6,035 nt of DNA from Nanobdellota archaeon. GTDB lineage: Archaea; Nanobdellota; Nanobdellia; SCGC-AAA011-G17; VGLX01. The translations under genes and the position numbers were made by a program. The stretch lies in NCBI GenBank assembly GCA_030691925.1, contig JAUYDG010000070.1, positions 1 to 6,035 on the forward strand, written 5' to 3'. The notes under the pieces were generated by a model. The model searched no databases. It worked only from the letters and a program-made list of their open reading frames with translations, and was not told the origin of the DNA. Positions 1 to 5,821 of this stretch are shown here, piece after piece; within the stretch, counting starts at the first letter, position 1; the number at the start of each line of letters is the position of its first letter.

Positions 1-204
1 ATATTCCAGAATTTGTATCTTTCTTCTGAGCCGGACTTGATTATAAGGCCCTCTGAGCAGAGGCTTAGCAATTTCTTGATGTGGCAGAGCGCTTATTCTG
101 AGATTATTTTCCTGCCTGACAAGCTTTGGCCTGAGTTTACCAAGCAGGATTTGATTGGCTGTGTTGAAGAGTTTAAGCGCAGGCAAAGAAGATACGGGAA
201 GTAG
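1..204 (+). CDS. uppS: Cis-prenyltransferase (UppS family), C-terminal part, 5' end outside the window
   Basis: Frame 1 is open from the first base to TAG at 202-204 and gives 67 residues. They match the C-terminal end of undecaprenyl/polyprenyl diphosphate synthases: DLIIRPSEQRLSNF, then WQSAYSE, then LWPEF, ending in a basic tail with RRQRRYGK. These enzymes condense isopentenyl diphosphate onto an allylic diphosphate with Z geometry; in archaea the product is the polyprenyl carrier used for glycan transfer at the membrane. The Arg-x-x-x-Glu-x-Arg-x-Ser region normally reads IRT(S/G)GExRxS and holds the IPP diphosphate. Here it is one residue shorter, with Pro-Ser between Arg and Glu. No start codon is seen; the TTG at 13 is an internal leucine codon. 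The family is clear, but product chain length cannot be told from this fragment. Confidence 0.9.
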   Translation: MFQNLYLSSEPDLIIRPSEQRLSNFLMWQSAYSEIIFLPDKLWPEFTKQDLIGCVEEFKRRQRRYGK

Positions 205-222
205 TTACTTTTAAGTAGTTAC
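201..222 (+). repeat. Direct repeat GTAGTTAC x2 just upstream of a TATA box
   Basis: GTAGTTAC occurs at 201-208 and again at 215-222, a period of 14 bases. The first copy contains the uppS stop codon, and the second ends 11 bases before the TATA box at 234-241. The position just upstream of the BRE would suit an activator site, but two 8-mers in A/T-rich DNA could be chance. The repeat is seen directly; a regulatory role is inference. Confidence 0.35.
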
Positions 223-227
223 AAATA

Positions 228-241
228 GAAAGGTTTATATA
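228..241 (+). promoter_or_regulatory. Archaeal BRE/TATA promoter of the 81-residue gene
   Basis: A purine-rich BRE-like stretch (GAAAGG, 228-233) runs directly into TTTATATA (234-241). A TATA centre about 27 bases upstream of initiation would place the transcript start near 264-266. That leaves a leader of roughly 15 bases, just long enough to hold the Shine-Dalgarno at 271-276. This separates the small gene from uppS. Confidence 0.7.
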
Positions 242-270
242 CTCATCCTGGTATTTATTAAACAAAGATT

Positions 271-276
271 AGGAGG
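271..276 (+). promoter_or_regulatory. Strong Shine-Dalgarno fixing the start at 281
   Basis: AGGAGG lies four bases before the ATG at 281. It is the only full-strength Shine-Dalgarno before any start in the window; the other genes appear leaderless or have weak sites. It supports translation of the small ORF. Confidence 0.75.
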
Positions 277-280
277 AAAA

Positions 281-526
281 ATGGGCTATTCATGCCGTGA
301 GGAATGTGAAACCGTAACCGGAGAATATTACGACCCGACATCAGACCTTTTTACAATAGTTGAAGAACACATGCTGGAACTAGAAGGGGCAGTAAGGGAA
401 GCAGATGACTCTTTAGGTTATGTACCTAAACAGATAATGGAACCTTACCTTATAACCCGCATGGCTTATAACAGGATTGTTAAAGAAATCAACGACTGCG
501 AAACAAGGGCTATGACCGCCCATTGA
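281..526 (+). CDS. Unrecognised small acidic protein, 81 residues
   Basis: I do not recognise this protein. It is probably real because it has a good TATA box, a perfect AGGAGG at the right distance, a clean ATG, and a stop (TGA 524-526) right at the next promoter. The product is acidic (about 17 Asp/Glu against 7 Lys/Arg), has no membrane segment or signal peptide, and looks largely helical from about residue 21 onward (the FTIVEEHMLELEGAVREADD and YLITRMAYNRIVKEIND segments). Cysteines lie at residues 5 and 9 (CxxxC) and 73; three cysteines with no fourth ligand do not make a recognisable zinc site. It is monocistronic, between a lipid-carrier gene and a phosphoesterase, so context gives no function. 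A lineage-specific small regulatory or binding protein is possible but unsupported. Confidence 0.75.
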   Translation: MGYSCREECETVTGEYYDPTSDLFTIVEEHMLELEGAVREADDSLGYVPKQIMEPYLITRMAYNRIVKEINDCETRAMTAH

Positions 527-540
527 AAAGTTTTAAAAAC
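524..540 (+). promoter_or_regulatory. BRE/TATA promoter for the phosphoesterase operon, near-leaderless
   Basis: TGAAAA, which includes the stop codon of the upstream gene, is followed by GTTTTAAAAAC at 530-540. The box centre (A535) is 29 bases before the ATG at 564, so the transcript should start within about two bases of the start codon. The same 11-mer occurs on the minus strand in the PIN/topA intergenic region (3724-3714). Confidence 0.65.
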
Positions 541-553
541 AAGTTAATCCTGA

Positions 554-559
554 TTTTTT
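554..559 (+). terminator. T6 tract, possible terminator of the 81-residue gene
   Basis: Six T residues lie 27 bases after the stop codon and just before the expected start site of the next transcript. Archaeal RNA polymerase can terminate on short U-tracts without a hairpin, so this may end the small gene's mRNA. It is short and could equally be part of the promoter's A/T-rich initiation region. Confidence 0.35.
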
Positions 560-563
560 CAAA

Positions 564-1166
564 ATGAAAATCTTAGCAGCAGGAGACATACACGGGGACA
601 CGAGGCTGGCAGAGAAGCTGGCCCGAAAGGCAGAGGACAACAAGGTAGACCTTGTGATTCTTTGCGGAGACCTTACGCAGTTTGATAGTTCCACGGCCAA
701 TATCATAGGCGCTTTTAAGAAAAGGAACCAGAAAGTGGTCTTTGTCCCTGGGAACCATGATTCTGCTCCTACCGCGGATTTCTTGGCAGAAGCCTATAAG
801 GTTGTGAACTTGCACTCTTATTCGATAAAATACAAGGATGTAGGCCTGTTCGGATGCGGCTTTGCCAACGTGGGATTATCGCAGCTTCCTGAAGATGAAA
901 TATTTGACACCCTGAAAAAAGGGAACAAGTATGTCAAGGACGCTAAGAAAAGGATTATGGTGACACATGTGCACCCTGAAGGGAGCCTTATGGGCAAGCT
1001 GACAAGTTTCGTACCAGGTTCTAAAGGGGTGAAGAAGGCTATTGACAAGCTTAAGCCGGACATTTTGCTTTGCAGCCACGTTCATGAGGCAGAAGGCGTT
1101 GAGGAGAAGATAGGAAAGACCAAGGTCATAAACGTAGGCAGAGAAGGAAAAATATTGGAAATCTAA
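564..1166 (+). CDS. Calcineurin-like metallophosphoesterase, Icc-related
   Basis: This 200-residue protein carries the full metal-site set of the calcineurin-like phosphoesterase fold: GDIHGD (Asp8, His10), GD (Asp36), GNHD (Asn64, His65, Asp66), VTHVHP (His135, His137) and SHVH (His172, His174). The last motif usually reads GHxH, so Ser171 replaces the glycine, but both histidines remain. Length, spacing and the C-terminal IGKTKVINVG segment fit the compact archaeal phosphoesterases related to Icc. The family uses two metal ions to hydrolyse phosphomono- or diesters; the substrate cannot be read from the sequence. There is no signal peptide, so it should be cytosolic. ATG 564 is chosen because the TATA centre lies 29 bases upstream, leaving almost no leader. 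The membrane-protein gene starts two bases after its stop, so the two are probably co-transcribed. Confidence 0.93.
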   Translation: MKILAAGDIHGDTRLAEKLARKAEDNKVDLVILCGDLTQFDSSTANIIGAFKKRNQKVVFVPGNHDSAPTADFLAEAYKVVNLHSYSIKYKDVGLFGCGFANVGLSQLPEDEIFDTLKKGNKYVKDAKKRIMVTHVHPEGSLMGKLTSFVPGSKGVKKAIDKLKPDILLCSHVHEAEGVEEKIGKTKVINVGREGKILEI

Positions 1167-1168
1167 AA

Positions 1169-1918
1169 ATGCCCAAGCTAGAAACCCTCCTTTATGACGT
1201 TAAATACACGGCAGGATCATACGCAGACGCGCTGACTTCTATCCCGATATGGGCAGCAGAAAAAACATCAAAAACTGTTGAAACATTATACCATAAAACC
1301 GGGAAAGAAACTCCAAAATTTTTTTCCTGGGACTACACAAAGGAAAAAAGCCCTGTTTATAGCTATAGAAAAAAGCTAAGGGATTCTTTAGACACGCGCG
1401 CAGGGGCGGTTTATCTGCAAAGTAATATTATAGGGGCGATTCCCTTTTTTACTATTGGCATGCCTGCTGCAGAACTAGCCCAAAGCGGCATAGACCAGTG
1501 GATGCCAGGGGCTCCTGAAATACTGAAGTATGTTACAAACTCTTTAACCACGCTTGCTATACAGATGGTAACAAGCTATACTTTCTTTATGGTAAATGAG
1601 GTCAGGGCGAACAAGTACAAGTACATTAATAAGGAAGGCAGGTTTGAAATCAAAAAAATATTGGGCGGCCTTAAAAAAGCGGCAAAAACGTTCTTAGCAT
1701 TTGACCTTTCTTATATAGGCCTAAAAACTGGCGGGCAGTCTTTTTTGCTAGCTCAAGGCAAGGACCCTTGGAAGGCATCAGGGTTGTTTGACCTCTGGTC
1801 AGCTCCCATATGGTATGCTTTGGCTATCCCTTGGGGCCTGCATGGGAAGCTTATAGAGCCTAAACCTGGCTCAGATTCGGGCTCTTCAGAAGAAGCCAAG
1901 CTGGTGACAAGGCTGTAA
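1169..1918 (+). CDS. Unrecognised multi-pass membrane protein, 249 residues
   Basis: I do not recognise the family. The first 80 or so residues are hydrophilic and aromatic-rich (Tyr and Trp scattered, many Lys) with no signal peptide. Four hydrophobic stretches follow, at about 84-104 (NIIGAIPFFTIGMPAAELA), 122-144, 171-194 and 205-224 (WSAPIWYALAIPWGL), then a short polar tail with a Ser/Gly/Glu-rich piece. A basic loop (about 146-170) between the second and third segments suggests a cytoplasmic position by the positive-inside rule. The ATG is two bases after the phosphoesterase stop with no strong Shine-Dalgarno, so it is probably translated by coupling and may work with that enzyme. Its DNA holds several T-tracts (1319-1325, 1445-1450, 1741-1746). 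It could be a small transporter-like or membrane-anchor protein. Confidence 0.8.
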   Translation: MPKLETLLYDVKYTAGSYADALTSIPIWAAEKTSKTVETLYHKTGKETPKFFSWDYTKEKSPVYSYRKKLRDSLDTRAGAVYLQSNIIGAIPFFTIGMPAAELAQSGIDQWMPGAPEILKYVTNSLTTLAIQMVTSYTFFMVNEVRANKYKYINKEGRFEIKKILGGLKKAAKTFLAFDLSYIGLKTGGQSFLLAQGKDPWKASGLFDLWSAPIWYALAIPWGLHGKLIEPKPGSDSGSSEEAKLVTRL

Positions 1919-1932
1919 AAAGTTTTATAAAC
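1917..1932 (+). promoter_or_regulatory. BRE/TATA promoter of the Mg2+ transporter gene
   Basis: An A-rich BRE region overlapping the upstream stop codon leads into GTTTTATAAAC (1922-1932). From its centre at 1927 the transcript should start near 1954, giving a leader of about 12-13 bases before ATG 1967. That leader has no clear Shine-Dalgarno, only a GG at 1955-1956. The transporter gene therefore looks like a separate transcription unit. Confidence 0.65.
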
Positions 1933-1966
1933 ATCTTTTAGATAATAACTAATTGGTCTTATTAAT

Positions 1967-3220
1967 ATGATTGTTAAACTATTGGCGCTTGCAATATGTT
2001 TGCTGCTAAACGCATTTCTGTCTGCGGCTGAGATAGCTGTAGTTAGGGTTAATAAAGTAAGGGTAGAGCAGCTTGTTAAAGGTAAGCATCGCGGCTCTGA
2101 GGCGTTGCTGGCGTTGAAAAATAATCCTAAGAAGCTTTTCTCCACAGTGCAGATAGGCATAAACAGCGTTAGTATGGGTGCTTCGGCATTGACAGCAGTC
2201 ATTGCTATAGAGCTTTTCGGCTCTTACTGGATTGCGGCTGCTACAGCAGTAATAACCTTTATTGTTATAGTATTTGGTGAGGTAGTCCCGAAAAATCTTG
2301 CTTACGCCCATGCTGAGAACATGGCCTTAGCATCTGCCAGCATACTGTCTTTTTTTTCATTCATACTCACCCCTGTTCGGCTACTGATAGATTTAGTGAC
2401 TCAAGGAATCCTTAAACAGGACAAGGACTTGCCTAAGCCGGTTGTAACCCCAGAGGAGATTAAGGCTTTTTTGGCTATGGGCGCTGAGGGCGGCGCTGTA
2501 GGCAAGAAAGAAAAAGAGATTATAGAGAATGTGCTCAGCTTTAAGGACATATCTGCAGAAGATGTCATGACCCCCAGGGTGATTATGTTCACTCTTAAGG
2601 CGAATCTCAGTGTTAAGGAAGCTATGGGTGAGCTGGCATCCGCGCCTTACTCCAAAATCCCGCTGTACGAGAAGACAAAGGATGAGATAGTGGGGATTAT
2701 TAACATCAAGGATGTTTTTAAGTGCATAGAGCAGAACAAGCTTGATACTAAGCTTAGTGACTTGGCAGAGAAACCGCTTTTCGTTCCAGAAACCATCCTT
2801 TTGGTGGACTTGCTCAAGCTTTTTCAGGATAAGGGCACCCGCATAGCTATAGTCGTGGATGAGTTTGGGGGCATACAAGGGATAGTCACGATAACAGACC
2901 TTCTAGAAGAGCTGGTCGGGGAGATAATTGCAGAGAGCGACGTTACAAAAAACATAATGATGAGGGTTGATAAGTATAATATCGTAGTTGATGGCTCAAC
3001 CAATGCTGGTAACATAAACCGCTTCTTTAATATAAACCTGCCTGGCAAAAACTTTGAGACTATAAGCAAGCTTATTCTTAAGAAGCTTAAAAGCATACCA
3101 AAAGAAGGTGATGAGCTAAAGCTTGGGGATTTGAACGTGAAGATTGAGAAAGTTGATAAAAACAGGATAACAAGGGTGAAGATTTCAAAGCCAGAGAAAA
3201 CAATCGCTCAGCCTAAATAA
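1967..3220 (+). CDS. CNNM/CorB-type magnesium transporter (DUF21, CBS pair, CorC_HlyC domain)
   Basis: The 417 residues show the full family architecture. The DUF21 membrane domain spans about 1-150: a first helix ending in SAAEIA (19-24), further helices near 62-83, 86-107 and 120-143, and the conserved FGEVVPKNLA (103-112). A linker helix (about 161-192) leads to the CBS pair: VMTPR at 200-204, IPLYEKTKDEIVGIINIKDV closing CBS1 near 251, and CBS2 around 272-320 with VVDEFGGIQGIVTITDLLEE. A CorC_HlyC domain fills about 333-405. Archaeal and bacterial members move Mg2+ across the membrane, with the cytosolic CBS pair binding ATP-Mg2+ and gating transport. No domain is missing, and length is normal. 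The start follows a TATA box by about 40 bases. The last 8 bases overlap the convergent PIN gene. Exact ion direction is not readable from sequence. Confidence 0.95.
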   Translation: MIVKLLALAICLLLNAFLSAAEIAVVRVNKVRVEQLVKGKHRGSEALLALKNNPKKLFSTVQIGINSVSMGASALTAVIAIELFGSYWIAAATAVITFIVIVFGEVVPKNLAYAHAENMALASASILSFFSFILTPVRLLIDLVTQGILKQDKDLPKPVVTPEEIKAFLAMGAEGGAVGKKEKEIIENVLSFKDISAEDVMTPRVIMFTLKANLSVKEAMGELASAPYSKIPLYEKTKDEIVGIINIKDVFKCIEQNKLDTKLSDLAEKPLFVPETILLVDLLKLFQDKGTRIAIVVDEFGGIQGIVTITDLLEELVGEIIAESDVTKNIMMRVDKYNIVVDGSTNAGNINRFFNINLPGKNFETISKLILKKLKSIPKEGDELKLGDLNVKIEKVDKNRITRVKISKPEKTIAQPK

Positions 3221-3692
3221 AGTTCAGATCTTTGTAAATTGCTATAGAATATTTCTTAAGGAAGCTTTCCAGTACACATGTGAAAAGGTGATGCTTGTCT
3301 TTTGTCAGCACTGTAGACCTGGTTTTTATCGCAGCGGCTATAAGCACTGCGTCACTTGGGTCATGGACCTCTTTAAGCAGGCCTTTGTCTACTGAGCTTA
3401 CAAAATCTACTTCCTCTTTCCAGTTGCCTGGGTGGACTGGTATTTCTAATATGCTGAAGTTGGGATGCTTCAAGAATTTCCTTATCAGCGTTTTATCTTC
3501 GTGGCTCAGCTTGTGTTCGACATGCAGCAGCTCTTCCACGTTGAACGAGGTCAGGCCGACATTTTTGTCTTTGAGCTTGTCCAGGTGCTTGTGGTGCTCC
3601 AGGATGCTGATGACAAAGCAGGTGTCGAATAAGATAAGGTTTTTCGCATCGTCCAATTTTATTCTTTTGATGTTTTGCAAGAGTTCTTTCAT
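3213..3692 (-). CDS. Stand-alone PIN-domain ribonuclease
   Basis: The 159-residue product fits a PIN domain, a Mg2+-dependent RNase fold. The four acidic positions are present: Asp23 in LILFDTCFV at the end of the first strand, Glu53/Glu54 in FNVEELLH, Asp111/Asp114 in HDPSDAVLIAAAI, and Asp132 in VLTKDKHHLF near the C-terminus. An N-terminal basic stretch of about 18 residues precedes the domain. VapC toxins have this fold, but no antitoxin-sized gene adjoins it. Upstream is the divergent topoisomerase gene and downstream the transporter end, so an RNA-processing or orphan role is as likely as a toxin. ATG 3692 lies 27 bases from the centre of the TATA box shared with topA, so the mRNA should be leaderless. 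Its TAG (3215-3213) lies within the transporter's last codons. Confidence 0.87.
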   Translation of the reverse strand: MKELLQNIKRIKLDDAKNLILFDTCFVISILEHHKHLDKLKDKNVGLTSFNVEELLHVEHKLSHEDKTLIRKFLKHPNFSILEIPVHPGNWKEEVDFVSSVDKGLLKEVHDPSDAVLIAAAIKTRSTVLTKDKHHLFTCVLESFLKKYSIAIYKDLNFI

Positions 3693-3708
3693 GTTTATTA
3701 TTAAAAAA

Positions 3709-3729
3709 GGAAAGTTTTTAAAACATTCC
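3709..3729. promoter_or_regulatory. Symmetric bidirectional BRE-TATA-BRE element between PIN and topA genes
   Basis: The element is a 21-bp dyad: left arm GGAA-A-GTTTT (3709-3718), centre T3719, right arm AAAAC-A-TTCC (3720-3729), with one mismatched pair (3713/3725). Each strand therefore reads GGAA, one base, GTTTT, matching a BRE followed by a TATA box. The centre is 27 bases from the PIN start (3692) and 27 bases from the ATG at 3746, the usual archaeal TATA-to-start distance. No other good TATA box lies between the two genes. Sequence and distances are seen; bidirectional firing is inferred. It could also bind a dimeric repressor. Confidence 0.6.
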
Positions 3730-3745
3730 CCGTCCTATCATGCGC

Positions 3746-5821
3746 ATGTCTCAGCTTATCATCACTGAAAAGCCTTCAGTTTCGCAGAAGATAGCGGAAG
3801 CGCTGGTAAACAAGAAGCCTAAAAAATTGGCCTATAATAAAAAGGTGCCTTATTATGAGCTGGAAGTCAACGGCAAGAAGGTTTTTGTTGTTTGTGCCGC
3901 AGGCCATTTGTTTACAGTGGCAGAGAAGGACAAGAAGAAGTGGGATTATCCTGTTTTCAGCACAGAGTGGGTCCCTTCTTATAAGGTTCAGAAGTCTGCA
4001 GGCTTTACAAAGCCTTACATCGACGCGATTAAGAAGGTGTCTAAAGGGGCTAAGGAGTTCATCGTTGCCTGTGACTGGGATATAGAAGGGGAGATCATAG
4101 GATACAACATTTTGAAGTTCATATGCAACAAGGACAACGCTTCAAGGATGCACTTCTCCACTACAACGAAGGAAGACTTGTTAAACGCTTACAGGGACAG
4201 GGCTGATAATCTCGATAAGGGCCTTGTGGAATCTGGCCTGACGAGGCACATACTTGACTGGCTGTGGGGAATCAATCTTAGCCGGGCGCTGACTTTGTCT
4301 ATAAAGCATTCTACAGGCATGTTCAAGGTGCTTAGCTCTGGAAGGGTTCAAGGCCCGGCTTTGAGCATCCTGGTTGAGAGAGAAAAGGAGATACAGGCTT
4401 TCAAGGCAGAGCCTTACTGGCAGGTCGAGCTCGTTACAGAAAATGGCATTCATGCCTGGCATAAGAATGACAAGTTCTGGAAGAAAGAGGAGTCTGACAA
4501 TGTTGTTCGCAGGACAAAGGGCAAAAAGTCTGCCGTTAACAAGGTTGAAAAAAAAGAGCAGAGCCTTGCCCCGCCGCATCCGTTTGATCTCACGGCATTG
4601 CAGCTGGAAGCTTATAGGAGGTTAGGGATATCTCCGAAGGAGACGCTTTCGATAGCCCAAGAGCTTTATGTCGAGTCATACATCTCCTATCCGAGGACTA
4701 GCTCTAACCAGCTTCCTGCCACGATTAATTTCAAGAAGATAATAAAGGACTTATCAGAGCAGAAGGATTACAAGAAAGAGGCGGAAAAGCTTTCTCAAAA
4801 AGAGCTGAAGCCCAATAATGGCGGCAAGAATGACCCTGCCCACCCGGCGATATACCCTACAGGCGTAGCTCCTAAAAAATTAAGGGAGCGTTCTAAAAAG
4901 GTTTACGACCTTGTTGTCAGGAGGTTCTTGGCAACCTTCGGTGAAGAGGCGGTTAAGGAGAACATGAATGTAGAGCTGGGAGTGAATGGTGAAATATTTA
5001 TTGCCAAAGGTTCCAGGCTTGTGAAGCCGGGATGGCATGAGCTTTATGGCAAGTATGCCGCTTTCAAGGAAGAGCAGCTGCCAGAGGTTAAAGAGGGTCA
5101 GGAAATTGATGTGAAGGATATTAAGGTTCACGACAAGGAGACCCAGCCGCCGAACAGGTATACACCTGCTTCTATCATTAAGGAGCTTGAGAAGAGGAAC
5201 CTTGGGACTAAGGCTACCAGGGCGGATATAATAGACGCGTTATACCAGAGGGATTATGTTGCGGAAAATTCTATGGAGGTTACCGAGCTAGGCATGAAGA
5301 TTGTTGAGACCTTGAAAAAGTATGCTCCTGATATCCTCGATGAGGAGCTTACGAGGCAGTTCGAGCATGAGATGGAGCAGATACAGGAAGGGAAGAAGAG
5401 CAAGGAAGAAGTTTTGAAAAAAGCAGAAGGGTTCCTTTCCAGAATTTTGGAAAAATTCAAGATCCATGAGAAGAGCATTGGCAGCGCATTATCAGAGGCT
5501 TACAAGGAAACTAGGAATAAGGCGAGCATAGTCGGCAAGTGCAGGAATTGTGGCGGGGATTTGAAGATACTGTATTCGAAAAGATTCAAGAGCTATTTTG
5601 TTGCTTGCTCTTCTTACCCTAACTGTAAGACTACTTACAGCCTGCCTAGGGGCTTGCCGAAGCCGACGGATCTTGAGTGTCCTGAGTGCAAGTTCCCCAT
5701 GGTCATGATCATAAGGGCAGGCAAAAGGCCTTTCAATTATTGCATCAACAAGCAATGCCCAAAAAGGCTGGAGTGGATTAAGCAGCAGGAAGAGAAGAAG
5801 GCACAGGAGGCTAAGAAGTAG
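3746..5821 (+). CDS. topA: Archaeal DNA topoisomerase I (type IA) with two zinc ribbons
   Basis: The enzyme relaxes negative supercoils by cutting one strand through a 5'-phosphotyrosine and passing the other. Counting from the upstream ATG at 3740 (693 residues), the Toprim domain has LIITEKPS (Glu10) and CDWDIEGE (Asp112, Asp114, Glu116, Glu118) for Mg2+ binding. LSSGRVQGP follows at 198-206. The catalytic tyrosine is Tyr317 in SYPRTSSNQLP. HPAIYPTG (368-375) and LGTKATRADIIDALYQRDYV (488-507) complete the core. Two C4 zinc ribbons end the protein: Cys601, 604, 623, 629 and Cys647, 650, 668, 673, then a Lys/Glu-rich tail. Nothing catalytic is missing. I chose ATG 3746 (691 residues, MSQLIITEKPS) over ATG 3740 because it lies exactly 27 bases from the TATA centre. 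The gene is divergent from the PIN gene and its end overlaps the RadB-like gene by 11 bases. Confidence 0.96.
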   Translation: MSQLIITEKPSVSQKIAEALVNKKPKKLAYNKKVPYYELEVNGKKVFVVCAAGHLFTVAEKDKKKWDYPVFSTEWVPSYKVQKSAGFTKPYIDAIKKVSKGAKEFIVACDWDIEGEIIGYNILKFICNKDNASRMHFSTTTKEDLLNAYRDRADNLDKGLVESGLTRHILDWLWGINLSRALTLSIKHSTGMFKVLSSGRVQGPALSILVEREKEIQAFKAEPYWQVELVTENGIHAWHKNDKFWKKEESDNVVRRTKGKKSAVNKVEKKEQSLAPPHPFDLTALQLEAYRRLGISPKETLSIAQELYVESYISYPRTSSNQLPATINFKKIIKDLSEQKDYKKEAEKLSQKELKPNNGGKNDPAHPAIYPTGVAPKKLRERSKKVYDLVVRRFLATFGEEAVKENMNVELGVNGEIFIAKGSRLVKPGWHELYGKYAAFKEEQLPEVKEGQEIDVKDIKVHDKETQPPNRYTPASIIKELEKRNLGTKATRADIIDALYQRDYVAENSMEVTELGMKIVETLKKYAPDILDEELTRQFEHEMEQIQEGKKSKEEVLKKAEGFLSRILEKFKIHEKSIGSALSEAYKETRNKASIVGKCRNCGGDLKILYSKRFKSYFVACSSYPNCKTTYSLPRGLPKPTDLECPECKFPMVMIIRAGKRPFNYCINKQCPKRLEWIKQQEEKKAQEAKK

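Noticed and set aside
13..204. Treating the uppS fragment as a complete small gene starting at TTG 13
   Set aside because: The frame continues to the window edge, and the residues are an internal part of a much longer family.
281..526. Calling the 81-residue protein a zinc-binding protein or an antitoxin for the PIN nuclease
   Set aside because: It has only three cysteines in no known metal pattern, and it lies nearly 3 kb from the PIN gene on the other strand with three genes between.
1753..2202. 149-residue minus-strand open frame across the membrane-protein/transporter junction
   Set aside because: It lies opposite two well-supported plus-strand genes, spans the promoter between them, and shows no family motif or promoter of its own.
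3061..3095. Imperfect inverted repeats around AAGCTT in the transporter's 3' part
   Set aside because: The match is imperfect and falls in repeated Lys/Leu codons, so no separate structure is needed to explain it.
2132..3267. Cluster of AAGCTT hexamers (ten or more within about 1.1 kb)
   Set aside because: Seven of those inside the transporter gene are in-frame Lys-Leu codon pairs (AAG CTT), so codon preference explains the excess.
3295..3768. 157-residue plus-strand open frame opposite the PIN gene
   Set aside because: The antisense PIN frame has conserved catalytic residues. This one is Ser/Leu-rich shadow sequence and runs into topA in another frame.
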